From Mimachlamys varia (lineage: Eukaryota; Mollusca; Bivalvia; Pectinida; Pectinidae), in the NCBI GenBank assembly GCA_947623455.1, contig OX392530.1, positions 28,179,405 through 28,243,404 of the forward strand: a stretch of DNA of 64,000 nt, in the 5' to 3' direction. Positions 1 through 11,549 of the stretch are shown here, piece after piece. The notes below the pieces were generated by a model that was not told the DNA's origin, did no database searches, and worked only from the letters and a program-made list of their open reading frames with translations. Numbering within the stretch: position 1 is the stretch's first letter; each line of letters opens with the position of its first letter. Made by a program: the position numbers and the translations under genes.

Positions 1-1320
1 CTCCGCCTCAATGAAACTAGTAAACTCTGGTTGCTTCATTTCCCGATGAAACAAGTGGGGCACGCACTTTTTCGTTCCTGGCGAAGTAATACATTTGTTT
101 ACAGTGTCTCTTCCTAGACGAACTGTCTGCAATAATGTACGGGTGTACTACACACGTAAAACAGCTGTTTTACATGCCAATGAGTTATGCTAATATCATA
201 TCACACATAGCTTTAATAATACTTCATATGACAAAATTCTGAAATTTCCGAAAGTATTTATTCAAGATATGTTGGTCCTAAATTCCTCATTGAGTCCACG
301 ATGATCGTGCGTTTAATGCAAATGGGATCATCTGTCCGTCGGCAGTTTTCACATTTTTTTCATGTGTCATACTAAAATAAAATGTTCGAGATTGGTCACA
401 GAAATCCGTTCATTTTAAGAAGTTACATATGTTTTTTTTTCTATTATTCGACAAATGTGACATGCTCACGAATCTGATAAGCTAGCTAGACTAGATCTAC
501 GTTTGGGCCTAACTTAGCTTGCTCATAGAGGCCCGATAATTTGTTTCATTTACAGCGTAGTTTTTGGACCTAAACCCCGGTGTCTAGAATTAATTTATTC
601 TTCCGAGGAGTTGTGATTAGGGTGGCATATTTATCGGAAACTGATCTTAACCTCCAAAAGTGTTACATACTATAAAAGCCTTAGTTTATGTTCAAAAGCA
701 GATGTAACGAATTCTCAGGCACCTGTGATCTTGTCAGTAACTGTACCGTGTGCTTACCTTTAAAGCTAAATATGTAATTTTCGGTTAATGTCCCAAATTA
801 AAAATCGTCATATCACTAATCCATTTGATTACATGTCACCAATACCATTCATCATACCTTCATCAATAAGCTATACATGCCTAAATCCACTGACTTTTAT
901 GAGACGTTTTCAATATGCTTAGGCCTACCCGAAATCTGACTTCCGACAACTTTATTCGACTCGCTTCAACTGTGACCAAATCACAACGTAGTTTATTTAC
1001 TGCTGCGCAATGCAAACTGCTCTTAAAACACTCTAGTAATTCATTTCATACTGGAAAGGTATTTCAATCAATTCTTAATGAAAATAAAAGTTTGAGAGGT
1101 ATGATTACAGCACATATAAAAGCCAAAAAATAAAAATCTTGTCTCTGGACTACATTTTTCTGTTGCCAAGTGATGAATGAAGCTAGCTATCAGCTGTTCC
1201 GCGTATGTACATACATGCCGATAAGTGTGCAACAATGTAACAAAGGTAAAGCAACGTGTGACACCGGCAGCTTAAAGTACATGCGAATGGCGGGGAATTC
1301 AAAATAGTTACCGTAAAAAT
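1..1320. other. Non-coding, no gene recognised
   Basis: AT-rich sequence to the left of the last minus-strand EGF exon. A 72-codon plus-strand open frame at 915-1133 has no recognisable domain and no clear exon borders. The minus-strand receptor relic presumably continues through here, but no further EGF-like exon was seen. Confidence 0.5.
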
Positions 1321-1477
1321 AAGGATTGAATGTCTATTTTGTTGTTTGCATCGGCTGATGAAGTCAAGTGAACCTCATGCAAATGGTACATGAACTTCTT
1401 CGCAGTTTACTTCATTTGCGCGAGGTTAACTGGACTTCATCAGCGGATGGAAACAACAAAATAGACATTCAATCCTT
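1321..1477. repeat. Foldback (hairpin) element, about 70-bp arms
   Basis: The sequence from 1321 to about 1390 is the near-perfect reverse complement of about 1408-1477, around a short centre containing CTTCGCAGTTTA. It looks like a non-autonomous foldback/MITE. The centre resembles that of the hairpin at 55003-55130. Confidence 0.85.
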
Positions 1478-1640
1478 AAGTAAACTGTATTACAGCTTTT
1501 ACACCATTTAAAATACGTTTCTAAATCCAAAGCAATTATTTCAAATTCTTAGATATAGTGAATTTAATCATAATCTGAAGTTTTGCATTTCTGTATAATT
1601 ATAATTGACCAATGTTTGATGAAAAGGAAATAATGCTTAC

Positions 1641-1736
1641 CTATACATTGACCGCTGACCTTGTCACAAACGTTGTTTTTACAGTTACTGGGGCATGGTT
1701 GGTTACAGAAAATACCGTAAAATCCAGCATCACATT
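1641..1736 (-). pseudogene. EGF-like exon (96 bp), copy 1
   Basis: Acceptor TTTTCAAG precedes the exon and donor GTAAGC follows it; both borders are phase 1. It encodes ECDAGFYGIFCNQPCPSNCK followed by NNVCDKVSGQCIG, a Draper/MEGF10-type EGF-like repeat with its cysteines intact. It is the exon nearest the left edge and may splice to exons outside the window. It is listed as part of the relic because of the damage upstream, although this exon is itself undamaged. Confidence 0.8.
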
Positions 1737-1999
1737 CTTGAAAAGAAACGCAAAAATTAATTTTATTAAGAAGACCAATGATGGACAGACGAACGGACGC
1801 TGAACTCAAAACCATGACGAAAACTTGAAACTACATAAGTTGTGATACATGTATCTTACATAATTTGATAGTCAACATTACATTATCAAGTATTCAAAGT
1901 TCTTATTAAGCGTGTATTCAATCGGTATCAAACGAAATATTTTGAATTTTTAAATAATTACAAATGACCATTTTTGATGAAAAAGGAAATAAGGCTTAC

Positions 2000-2095
2000 C
2001 TGGGCAATGACCGCTGACCTTGTCACAAACGTTGTTAAGACAGTTACTGGGGCATGGCTGGATACAGAAACTACCGTAATATCCAGCATCACATT
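2000..2095 (-). pseudogene. EGF-like exon (96 bp), copy 2
   Basis: Same architecture as the exon at 1641-1736: acceptor TTCAAG, donor GTAAGC, phase 1 at both ends, 32 codons. It reads ECDAGYYGSFCIQPCPSNCL then NNVCDKVSGHCPG, with all cysteines present. Flanking intron DNA (for example TTGATGAAAA-GGAAAT next to the donor) is shared with the other copies, so the duplicated unit was larger than the exon. Confidence 0.8.
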
Positions 2096-2425
2096 CTTGA
2101 AAAGAAACGAACCAATTAATTTTTATTAAGAAGACTATCAAATGTTTTTACTTGATTAAGTCGATAAATAGAGAATTAAGCGGTCCCTATTTACTAATTT
2201 CCTACTTTTTACAATGTAACGAATAATAATGCAAAGGGTCCAAAAGTATTGAACCGCTATTCGGATATTATGATAACTAAATACAAAAGTATTTTTTTAT
2301 GTATTTATGTAGGTTTACACAACATGCATATCATTGTTATCATTGTTATTCTCTCATATTTTGCCATGTTGGATAGAGCTTGCCCATGGAAGACGGTTAT
2401 GTTAGAAAATCTATCTTACGCGATC

Positions 2426-2460
2426 TGACGTCACAAAGGCGCAACAATGACGTGACGTCA
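2426..2460. promoter_or_regulatory. Two perfect CRE palindromes (TGACGTCA)
   Basis: TGACGTCA occurs at 2426-2433 and 2453-2460, in the intron between the truncated EGF exon and copy 2. CREB/ATF factors bind this palindrome. The sites lie inside a dispersed repeat also found, inverted, near 36.6 kb, so they may have arrived with the repeat. No function is shown. Confidence 0.35.
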
Positions 2461-2739
2461 TGCATACGGTAAAATATGACAACGAAAAGAGAAAACGACG
2501 ACGTGATGAAATTAAACCTTTCACAAAAGTTAAACCGTAAACATGAGAAAGGTGATAATAATACTTGTGCGCAAACTTTGTTTGAAAATATGCAATATGT
2601 TTAAACTCGCTGTCTGATTCGATTTCGTCAAAAAAGCTCAAGGAAAAATTGAAATTTTCAAAAAGGTAGCAAATCAAAACGTATTTTCATGGTGTTTGGG
2701 CTGATTAGGGTAGTTGATATGATATAACAAAATACTCTT

Positions 2740-2835
2740 CCATGGCCAAAGATAGGGTAATTCCACCCTCAGGTTTTTCAAATTTGGCAAAACCCGAGGC
2801 TTTGCCGAGGGTTTTATCAAATTTGGTCCCTAAAA
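2740..2835. repeat. Dispersed short palindromic repeat, copy 1
   Basis: It contains the GGCCAAAGATAGGGTAATTCC and AAACCCGAGG-type core also seen at 36225-36350 and 37018-37139. The 36.2-kb copy is self-complementary (GACCAAAGGTGT...ACCTTTGGTC), which suggests a small MITE. Confidence 0.55.
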
Positions 2836-3424
2836 GTTGAAACGTAGGTAATGCCTCTTTCCGGCATAGAACCGCTAATTTGTGTACATTTGAAGATCTG
2901 ATTGAAAGCTTCGATGTTTATATATATATTTATAAGTTCTGAGTTCAAAGACAACATAAAAGAAAACTATATTAGATTATTCTTATTTGTTTTGGAAATG
3001 ACTGTGAAAGTTATGTTTTTCAAGTAAGCGAATGCAAAATATATCTAAAGCTGGTGTAGTAAGGTTCATTGTAACGGCTCCGCAGGATATATATGGTCAG
3101 ACACTTATGAAGTAGTTGTTATAAATATAAATCAACTGTTTTTTTTACGTTGATTTCAATTAACTTGGATTTTTTTAACAAAAATAAAAATGACATCGTA
3201 TGAACATTGTTTACACAATGGTTCGACTTTGCTCAGTTTCTTTGGCTCTCCCTAAGACGACTAAAATCTCATAATACATCATAATGGCATACCTCAATGG
3301 TATTTATATGTTAAGTATATCACTAATAAACCGAGCAGACCGGTATCAGCATTCTTTGTTATAACCACGAGTTCAATATATATGATAATCATCAATTGTT
3401 GATTTGAAAAAAAAAACCTATCGA

Positions 3425-3570
3425 ATACCGAAGTGTCAACAAAACCATAGTCCGAACTCAAAATCAATTAAACTGGGAGCAAATATGAATAAAGGAAAGA
3501 TTACTCGGGGACCCTTGAAAAAGTACAAGAGAATAAGACACGGCTTTCCGAAAGAGTAAGCGTTATCTAC
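3425..3570 (-). repeat. Dispersed repeat family A, copy 1
   Basis: On the minus strand it carries TTTTGAGTTCGGACTATGG and GTTTTGTTGACACTTCGGTA-like sequence. Related copies lie at 7690, 38558, 39897, 57080 and 61250. The family is of unknown type. Confidence 0.65.
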
Positions 3571-4043
3571 TAGATCAATGATACCGGTCATGTTAATCCA
3601 AGTCGCATGCAGGAAAAAGGCTTTCCTCAAACATATTATACCACAAAATAGTGCACTGAGGTGTAACAGGTAGTGATATGGAGAACGCTGTGTTGTCTTG
3701 CTCACGTTCTTGTTCACAAAATATGTTCTAGATACCAATGCAGTTTGATCCGTATTCGCACAAAATGCTTGGATACGTGTAGATCTATAAAATGGTTTGT
3801 TTTATCAAGACTGTTATGGTCATTCTAATTGTCTTTTGCCTTACAATTCCAAGTGTATAAGTATTTAGCATGACTAAGAGGAGAACATGTTATTTAAATA
3901 GTGCCTTATAATATTAAATAGAATTATGAGTGAAATGTTAATATCTATTTCATTACTTCATTTGGCATCATGCACGTCATTTTCAAATCGCTTGACACAT
4001 ATTCAACCAGTGTAGAATTCACGTTTGAAATGTGCTTCCAAAA

Positions 4044-4094
4044 TACTGGGGCATGGCGTGTTACAGATATTACCGTTAAATCCAACATCACATT
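4044..4094 (-). pseudogene. Truncated EGF-like exon, copy 3
   Basis: The acceptor (TTGAAG) and the first half of the 96-bp EGF exon are present and read ECDVGFNGNICNTPCPS. Homology then stops abruptly, so the second half of the repeat and its donor are missing. The upstream flank (AATGTAACGAATGATAAAAC) still matches the flanks of the other copies. This is a broken duplicate. Confidence 0.75.
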
Positions 4095-4907
4095 CTTCAA
4101 ATAAAAACGAAACGGCTATTAGGAAGACCATCAAACCTTTGTTTATCATGAAGTCGATAAAGAAAGAAGTGTTCCTTATTTACTAATATCATACTTATAC
4201 AATGTAACGAATGATAAAACAAAGGGTTCACAAGGATTGTATCGTTCAGCGAGTATTAAAATAACTAATTACAAATGTATCTATTTATGTATTCACCTAA
4301 GTTTCAATTAAATATATATCTGTATTACATTTTTGCCAGTGAAATATAGAAAATTATCAAACTGATAAAACTTATATTTTCACTGCAGTGATGAGCAGTG
4401 AAAATATAAGATTTTGCCGTGAAAATATAAGGCTTTTTCAGTGTAACGAGAGAAAGTGATCCGACAATAAAATACCACCCGGGTCATTATTCTACGTTGC
4501 AAAATTTACCCGGGGTCATTATTTAACAGTAGAAATCGTACACGGCCATCTGTAGAAAAATGACCCCATTCGATTTTTCCGTAATTCGTCCCGTGAAAAA
4601 GTGACTCGCCGTAGCTTTCAACGGTGGATAGTTTTTAACTGGGTCATTTTTTTCACGTAACACCGAAACTTGTGTATGAGTTATTCCCCTTGATCGGATC
4701 TTGGAGGCTCGTCATTGTTGTCGTCTGCTAGAACTTGTCTCTTTTCCGATCAGCTTATCCCAATCAGCTGTGTACTGGACCCGATCGGTTGTGATTTTGA
4801 CGGATTAACTATTACAATAGACTTAGCTCCTTTGCAGTAGGCAAGTAGACCAAGAAAAAAGTAATGAAAGTATCTTCGTCCTCTTTCGAAATGTAATAAA
4901 AAGAAAA

Positions 4908-5056
4908 TTCAATGGTTTGCCGTTTAATATCAAATATATTTCACTTGTATGGCAGATTTTTTTTATATTTTCACTCGTGCTACGCACTTGTGAACATATA
5001 AATAAAATCTGCCATACTCGTGAAATATATTCGATATTAAACGGCAAACCATTGAA
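4908..5056. repeat. Foldback element, about 53-bp arms
   Basis: TTCAATGGTTTGCCGTTTAA at the left is answered by its reverse complement ending near 5056, with a roughly 40-bp centre. A degenerate half-copy (TTCAATGATTTCCCATTAAG) occurs at about 53668. The open frames seen on both strands here are a result of the palindrome. Confidence 0.85.
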
Positions 5057-5632
5057 TATCCTCTATATCTACGAAGTTGAGAAGTGTTATTGTTTGTTGT
5101 TATTTCACTGAAATAATTAATGTAACGCTAAATATATTAGGATGACACATGTGCAATACGAATATAGGTGATCAAGTTTGGAAGGTGTCTTTATTTCGTC
5201 TTTCCATCACGCCCCATTCCTGCATAAAACCACCATTTTCTGTATATCTGAAGAACTGATGGAAAGCGTCTATATTTATATCAATTATCGGATTAAGAAG
5301 TTCGGCGTACATAGGTCATATAATAGGAAATGGAATAAAACTTTGCTTGAAATTGTTCTAAGAAATGCCAGAATTTTATTAATGACTTAATTTGTTCTGA
5401 ATGTTTATTTATTAAGACACTGACTCATTGATACTTATATCATATATTCATTGCAGGAAATAAGGAATTTTATCCGTTTTCTTTTAATATGTGCACTACA
5501 GTGAGTATAATGATGATCATGAAAATCAAATTTCAAACAGCTGGTTTATACCGGCAATAGCCCAGGTTGTAAAGGAAGAAACTAGTTAGCATTGTCCCTT
5601 CACAAAATATTCTATCAAATAATATGATCTAA

Positions 5633-6052
5633 AATATTAATCAAACAAGTTTCCGTTCGAATGGTATATGTCATTTTTGTGGAGAAACTGAGTCATTAGC
5701 CAATCTATTTTACAACTGTATCTATGTACAACGATTTTTCTACTGTGTTGAACAAAATATTCAAGATCATTTATCTTGGAACCCAAAACTTATTAGAGTT
5801 ATTAGAAATAAGGAGGAATATCTCCTTGGAAGTATAGAAGATGATCAATCTTTTTTCAACACAATAACAACAAGCATGAAGTATACAATTTGGAAGGTAA
5901 GAAACATAGTTAAATTTCAAAACAAACTTATAAATGTCACCTCTGCATATGCAATACTTAAAGAAATACTACAAAACAATATAAAAATGTATTTAAGAAC
6001 TACAACAGTAACAAATAAAGATCTCTATAGATCCAGTCAAATTTCACTCTAA
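5633..6052 (+). pseudogene. C-terminal fragment of a non-LTR retrotransposon ORF2
   Basis: A 139-codon open frame without its own ATG ends at TAA 6050-6052. It contains CHFCGETESLANLFYNC, a CxxC-(x)n-H/N-x-C zinc-binding signature typical of the region after the reverse transcriptase in LINE ORF2 proteins, followed by a lysine-rich tail. The frame upstream is closed by a stop and the catalytic domain is missing, so this is a 5'-truncated LINE copy. The A-rich sequence to about 6270 is probably its 3' UTR. Confidence 0.7.
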
Positions 6053-6892
6053 TACTTACTGTATGATTGATGTATGGTTCAATTAGTATGTAGGGATTTA
6101 GAAATTATTTTCTTTCTTGACTGTGCATATATTTATGTGATTAACATGTATAATATTTTTGTACGCAGTACTGATGTAAAATGATATTTTGCTTTGCAAG
6201 TACAGGCATGTGGTTAAATGGAAAATGAGAGTAAATAAGTATTAAAATAAACACTTGTAAAATAAAAAAACACATCCTTTATATACTGGATAAATTTATA
6301 TACATTTGTATATCCATATACATTATGTATGAACATGATGAAGTACAATTATAACTTCAAGTACACTGTATACATATGTATATGTATTAACTTATATTTT
6401 TTGAGTAGTAATTAAAAACATGTGTGCTATAAAAAAAAACAAGTTTCCGTCATTTGTTTTCAATAAACTGCGCTATAAACAATAATAAAAAAATGATACA
6501 TCAAAACGGACATTTCGTTATATTGTTCATACAATGTGTAATAAATAGCAATGCAGTTGGTTTTCCATTCATGTTAAATGCGTAATCGCATGTACACGTA
6601 TATTTTTGTCCATTAATAATTTAATGTTATATGAAAGTAGCCTGACTTAAAGGAGAACATGTTTATCAAATAGTGTCTTATAATATTGTATAATTCATGT
6701 TTAGTGTAAGTGATATATAATATTGATTTCATATAAAATCCACTGCCTGTGCTGAAAAAACGTCTATGCAATGTAACATGCACAATGACATACCTAATAA
6801 ACATATTTATCAAATTAATTATATCTACCGATTTTACATCAAGCAAGTCATTAGAAAACCGATGTCACAGGACATCAATAGGTTTGATTCAT

Positions 6893-6975
6893 TTTTCGGC
6901 ATACTGTATATATTACTAAATTCAAAAGGTGCAGCATATGTGTGTGTCCCGTCATCTTTGATTATGGTAGTGTAA
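6893..6975 (+). repeat. Dispersed repeat family B, copy 1
   Basis: It carries the core AAAGGTGCAGCATATGTGTG followed by CGTCATCTTTGATTA. Three other copies, at 30490, 30860 and 61840, also lie near EGF-like exons of this receptor family. Confidence 0.6.
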
Positions 6976-7235
6976 TCATTTCAACATGCTCGACTCATGT
7001 GATATTTGATATAAGACAGGATAATCGATTAAATCGACTGCGATCGATTAATGAATCTATATGCCTGGTTGTTATTCAGCAGAAACGGTATGTGCGATGG
7101 ACGGACGGACGACGTTCTCAAGACCTTAGAGAAAATGTTATTTTTCAACATGCATGGAATAAGTAACAAAAATATGTTTTGAATTTCTAAATAATTACAA
7201 GTGACCGTTTTTGATGAAAAGGAATCCAGGCTTAC

Positions 7236-7331
7236 CTAGGCAATGACCGCTGGACTTGTTACATAGGTTGTTTTTATAGTGAGTGGGGCAGGGCTGGTTA
7301 CAGAAATGACCATAATATCCAGCACTACATT
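7236..7331 (-). pseudogene. EGF-like exon (96 bp), copy 4, one cysteine lost
   Basis: Intact acceptor (TTTAAAG) and donor (GTAAGC), phase 1, 32 codons. It reads ECSAGYYGHFCNQPCPTHYK then NNLCNKSSGHCLG. Where the sister repeats have CPSNC or CPANC this copy has CPTHY, so one conserved cysteine is tyrosine and its disulfide partner is left unpaired. Flanking intron sequence on both sides matches copies 1-3. Confidence 0.75.
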
Positions 7332-7689
7332 CTTTAAAAAAGACGAAACGAATCATTAAGACTATGAAAAGCGTTTACTTCAAGAAGTGGATATAGAGAG
7401 AATAAATCGTTCCTTTTTACTAATTTCCCTACTGAAAAATGCACCGAATGATGGAACAAAGGGTCCTCTAGTATTGTATCGCCCCTCTGTTATCCATTTG
7501 TCACCGTGGCCAGTCAGTATGGCAATAGCTTATTAGGCATGTACCTATCCATGTATGTGTACCTGTTTGCGCAAAAATATATCGATGATGTAGAATTTTG
7601 ATAAAAGTATTCATATCATTCGGGCAATACAGCGCAACTGCTTCGTAAACTTGGTTTTCACCCGAAACTCCCTATGGATGTGACCAAGT

Positions 7690-7833
7690 TTGCATGGCGG
7701 GTGTCGTCGATGAAGCAGAAGACGCTTACTCTTCCGGGATACCTGGTCTTATTTTCTGTTTTGCCCCCGGTTTAATCGATTTTGAGTTCGGATAATGGTT
7801 TTGTTGACGCTTTGGTATTCTCTATTTTTTTTT
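7690..7833 (+). repeat. Dispersed repeat family A, copy 2
   Basis: It contains GTCGTCGATGAAGCAGAAGA, CTTACTCTTCC and TTTAATCGATTTTGAGTTCG in the same order as the copy at 38558. Confidence 0.65.
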
Positions 7834-8589
7834 TTTACAACATTAGATATGCAAAAATGTGAAAGTTTGACATGTTCAAACTTCCGCAGGTCAACACGCA
7901 ATGTTTTCACCGGAGCCAACCAAGTACATCACATGTTCTTTCGGAACATCGTTTCCATTCGCCAAGAATGGAATCCGAGGTAAGTGTAAACATTGTCACT
8001 GGTTGTTTATAAGCAGTAATATTTAAAAAAAAATCCCACGATCTCCAGGTGCATCTCTTCAATCTTTGATTTCGTTATACGGATAAAGCGTACCCGTATG
8101 AATTAATTAAAAATATTGACACTCCAAGTTGGGCCCCAGACGGGGAAGAAAGAACTGTTCATAGCTAGAGAAAATAATTCTTATGTCCAAGTTTCCAGGA
8201 TGAATGTTGGTTTCCTAATTGAAACAAGTTTAGATTAACAATTTGGTCTGTTTAATATCATACCAACTTCCATGACAACGATTTATATGACCATTTCAAC
8301 TTCAAAATTTAAATATTTGCTATCAGCAGATACAGGTTATCGAACAGCTAGCTATAGGCACGGACTTAGATAGCTTTTTATTTATTATAAGTTCAATAAC
8401 TTGTGCCCAATCCCTTTTGATGATCAATAGAATATGTTTAAATCACGTTTTAGGTTAAGATTTATAACATAAGGCCTATATATGCCTATATTTACTATAT
8501 TCCAAGCCCAAAACTCCACGTTCTTTATTTTGGAAGCACGGACTTATATACATGTAGCAGAATAAGCTGGGCTGAAGAATTTGAAAGTA

Positions 8590-9130
8590 TATTGAATTAA
8601 ATTAGGTAGAAAGCATCCCTAGGTGTCTGGGATTCAGATTGATAAAAATGATGAGTCTGACCCCCCCCCCCCCCCCCCCCCGGGACCTGGAAGGGGGGGG
8701 GGGGCGGCCAAAGGGGATCCATTTGGCTATATTCATATTAACGACTTCTTCTCTAGATCTAAGCAATGTGAAACATTAATATTTTACTGGTAGCATCCCT
8801 ATGTGTCTGGGATTTAGATTTTTACAAATGATGGGCTGACTCCCCCAGGGGCCTGAGGTGCGGGGCAAAAAGGGGTCAATTTGGCTAAATTGTCTCCTGA
8901 GTTATAACTTTTAAACGGTTTAGATCCCCATCCCAAAACTATATATACAATTGCAGAGCATAAAAAGATCAAAAAATATTTTAGATTTGACCCCAGGGTC
9001 TGCCCCACCCTTGCAAACTTGACTCCTTAGTCATAACTTTTAAACGGTTGAGATCCCCACTTCAAAACTATATATATAATTGCTTGGCGTTAAGAGATGA
9101 TCATACTTATCATGTTTGATTTGACCCAAG
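8590..9130. repeat. Local duplications around a poly-C tract
   Basis: AGCATCCCTA-GTGTCTGGGAT occurs at about 8610 and 8792. ATAACTTTTAAACGGTT followed by GATCCCCA occurs at about 8903 and 9033. A run of about 21 C (8661-8681) is followed by a G run, so the exact length here is uncertain. Confidence 0.7.
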
Positions 9131-10384
9131 TTTCTGCCATGCCCTGCAGACTTGACTCTGAGTCATAACACATCACAAACATTATTTCAGATTTGATCCT
9201 AGCGATTGCCACACCCTTGCAGACTTCCCAACACAAAACACTTCGATTGATGGGCATAAAGAGGGCATAATTAATATGAACCAATTTCTAATAAATTTCC
9301 TCTAAATGCTCTTTTGAATCAGAAAGCTTAGATTTAATTAAGGGTAATATTGTGGCAGATCCCACACTGGAAAAGTTAATGTTATTTAACTTACACATAA
9401 CTTTTTGTTGCATTTACTAAACGCCATGTCAGCGATACAGGCCCTATGCGCCTCTTCTAATACATTTATAACGTAGCGTCAATACAATATTGATCTGAAA
9501 GTTTAGATTAGGGTCTTGGGTTTATTTATCAGTGTCTATCGCATAATATGACTTTCAACTTTTCGTAGTTGTTAAAAGATAATTTAAAAGAGGAATTATT
9601 CAACAATAAAAAATGTTTACTACCGCGAGGATATTTCAAATCATTCTAAATATTAACAATACGTGATCGCACAAATAAGTCAAAAAGTTTTGTTCTTGTC
9701 TATAGAGCGCATCCTGTTCTTGACACTTATCGTTTTCGTTTAACGGTTGAACCGGTTGTTTGTATATTTAATAAATTCGAACCTAGTAATCTCATGTTGC
9801 TTTAAGGCCAGCCATGAGAAAAAAACTTGTAAGGCCTACGTTAGCATTGTCATGTCCGCCATGATTTTTCACCCCAAAACGTTTCATGTGAAGTTGGATG
9901 AACCGATCGTTCAGCATAAAGGAAGATGGCCTCAACATATAATATATCATAACAATAAATACATATTAAGAATGGTGTTATCTGAAACGTACAGAATCAT
10001 ATGAATTATCTTTTGTATACTATTTGGCAGGCCGAAGTACTGTACTTCGATACTGTAAAGTTGTCTCCCTTATTTGCAGTGTTTGCGGCGATTATCGCTT
10101 GGTTGTCTCAAACTCCTTGCATTCGATTTTATCTAATCGCTATATACTCTGTTCCCACGGAAATGCACACAGTCTGCTTGAAATTGTTTTTGTAGGTTTA
10201 AAATGTACAGATTAATGTATATAATCTTAATTTAGATATCCGCGTTTCAATATGTTTCTTACGTTTTTGCTCAAAAAGCAAAACGCCCTTTTATAGCATC
10301 ATCATGCTAATATTGGTAACTAAACCAAAAGTAATTTCAATATTTTCCGAGTGAAAAACACTTTCATCAATACTATAAATGTAC
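9130..10384. other. Intronic/non-coding stretch
   Basis: It lies between the EGF exons at 11045 and 7236 of the minus-strand relic. Only short frames without domains were seen. Confidence 0.5.
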
Positions 10385-11040
10385 TCTATATACAGTTGTG
10401 GTAATGCACAACGCACCAAAAAATGCGTGCATGCATCGTGCATACATATATGTACATCATACACACATCGTTCGCCCATGGAGCGGCCAACTGGGCGATC
10501 TAAAGATTGTACGTTCATATGTGCGATTCTAATCGCCCACACACACAATTAGGTATATTGGTCGATAAAAATTACGGAATGAAAAAATACGGAACACTCT
10601 TTTCGAAATACGAGTAAATTCGAAGCATATTATTGGGATGATGCTAATTTTACGATTCACAGTAAACTGTATTACAGTGACCATAAGGCAGTCAAGAACG
10701 GGTTTGGCTCCCAGGTAACAGAATAGATAAATAAATATAACATGCCGGCGTTTTGCCCTGTGCGGTCGCCACTTCTGATAATCGCGGTGGCTAACGTGTG
10801 ACCGATATGAAAACAAAAATCTTCGCTTATAATAAGAAATGTTGTTATTTATACTCCACCCCCTCCAATCACCTGTGTTTTCACACCTAGTCGAGTTATG
10901 TAAGTGCCCCGTGGCAGAGATGTAAAAATATACGGTCTATGTACAGGTATGACTTGGTAAACGACATCATGTTAATTTGTGTTGAAACTTCATAGTATTT
11001 ATTTGGTTGTTTCAATTATACAAAACAGTATTACTATGTC
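10385..11040 (+). repeat. Dispersed repeat D, copy 1 (about 650 bp)
   Basis: Co-linear with 17462-18110: both carry TATACAGTTGTGGTA, ACATCGTTCGCCCATGG, ATTACAGTGACCAT, a CA-rich stretch and TTCACACCTAG-CGAG. This copy lies directly downstream (minus sense) of EGF-like exon b; the other interrupts a reverse-transcriptase fragment. Confidence 0.75.
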
Positions 11041-11044
11041 TTAC

Positions 11045-11146
11045 CTAAACAAGTTCCGGTGACACTATCACATGTATTGCCCGCACAATTAACAGGACAC
11101 AGGGTGCAACTTCCACCATCTTTATAATACCCGGCAGCGCAACCTC
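11045..11146 (-). pseudogene. EGF-like exon b (102 bp) of the relic
   Basis: Acceptor TTTCAG, donor GTAAGA, phase 1. It reads GCAAGYYKDGGSCTLCPVNC then AGNTCDSVTGTCLG. It is the paralogue of the plus-strand exon at 62115-62216, with the same length and the same CPVNCAGNTCDS core. The exon itself is undamaged. Confidence 0.8.
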
Positions 11147-11306
11147 CTGAAATTCAAATTGGTATTCGTTGACATTACAAATGATCAGTTAAGTCCTCTT
11201 CACCAGACTCACAAAACACACATAAACTACATTGTCCAAGTATGTCAATATGGTTATATAGAATTATATACATTGGTGTTCTGTTTTGTTATTTAATTTG
11301 AAGTTA

Positions 11307-11337
11307 CACGCACGCACGCACGTACGCACGCACGCAA

Positions 11338-11372
<35 letters not shown>
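11307..11372. repeat. (ACGC)n microsatellite
   Basis: Perfect to near-perfect ACGC tetranucleotide repeat of about 66 bp, with one GTAC interruption. Confidence 0.95.
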
Positions 11373-11420
11373 CTATGCCGATAAAAAATAAACCAAAGAA
11401 GAGATCAGTAGTTTCCCTTT

Positions 11421-11548
11421 ATGTAAGGATTGTAGTACTTCATTTTGACTGCGTATACCGTAATATGCCCGCAGTTGGTGAATATGTCCATTGCCACCTG
11501 CGGGCATACTACCGTATACACAGTCAAAATAAGGACCTATCCTTATAT
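11421..11548. repeat. Foldback element, about 50-bp arms
   Basis: TTTTGACTGCGTATACCGTA and the following ATGCCCGCAG are mirrored by CTGCGGGCATACTACCGTAT and CAGTCAAAATA. The loop is about 22 bp. It lies just beyond the ACGC microsatellite. Confidence 0.85.
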
Positions 11549-11549
11549 T

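Noticed and set aside
915..1133. 72-codon ORF near the left edge
   Set aside because: No domain, no matching splice sites, no paralogue in the window.
4823..5111. Overlapping ORFs on both strands with near-identical peptides
   Set aside because: Produced by the palindrome at 4908-5056.
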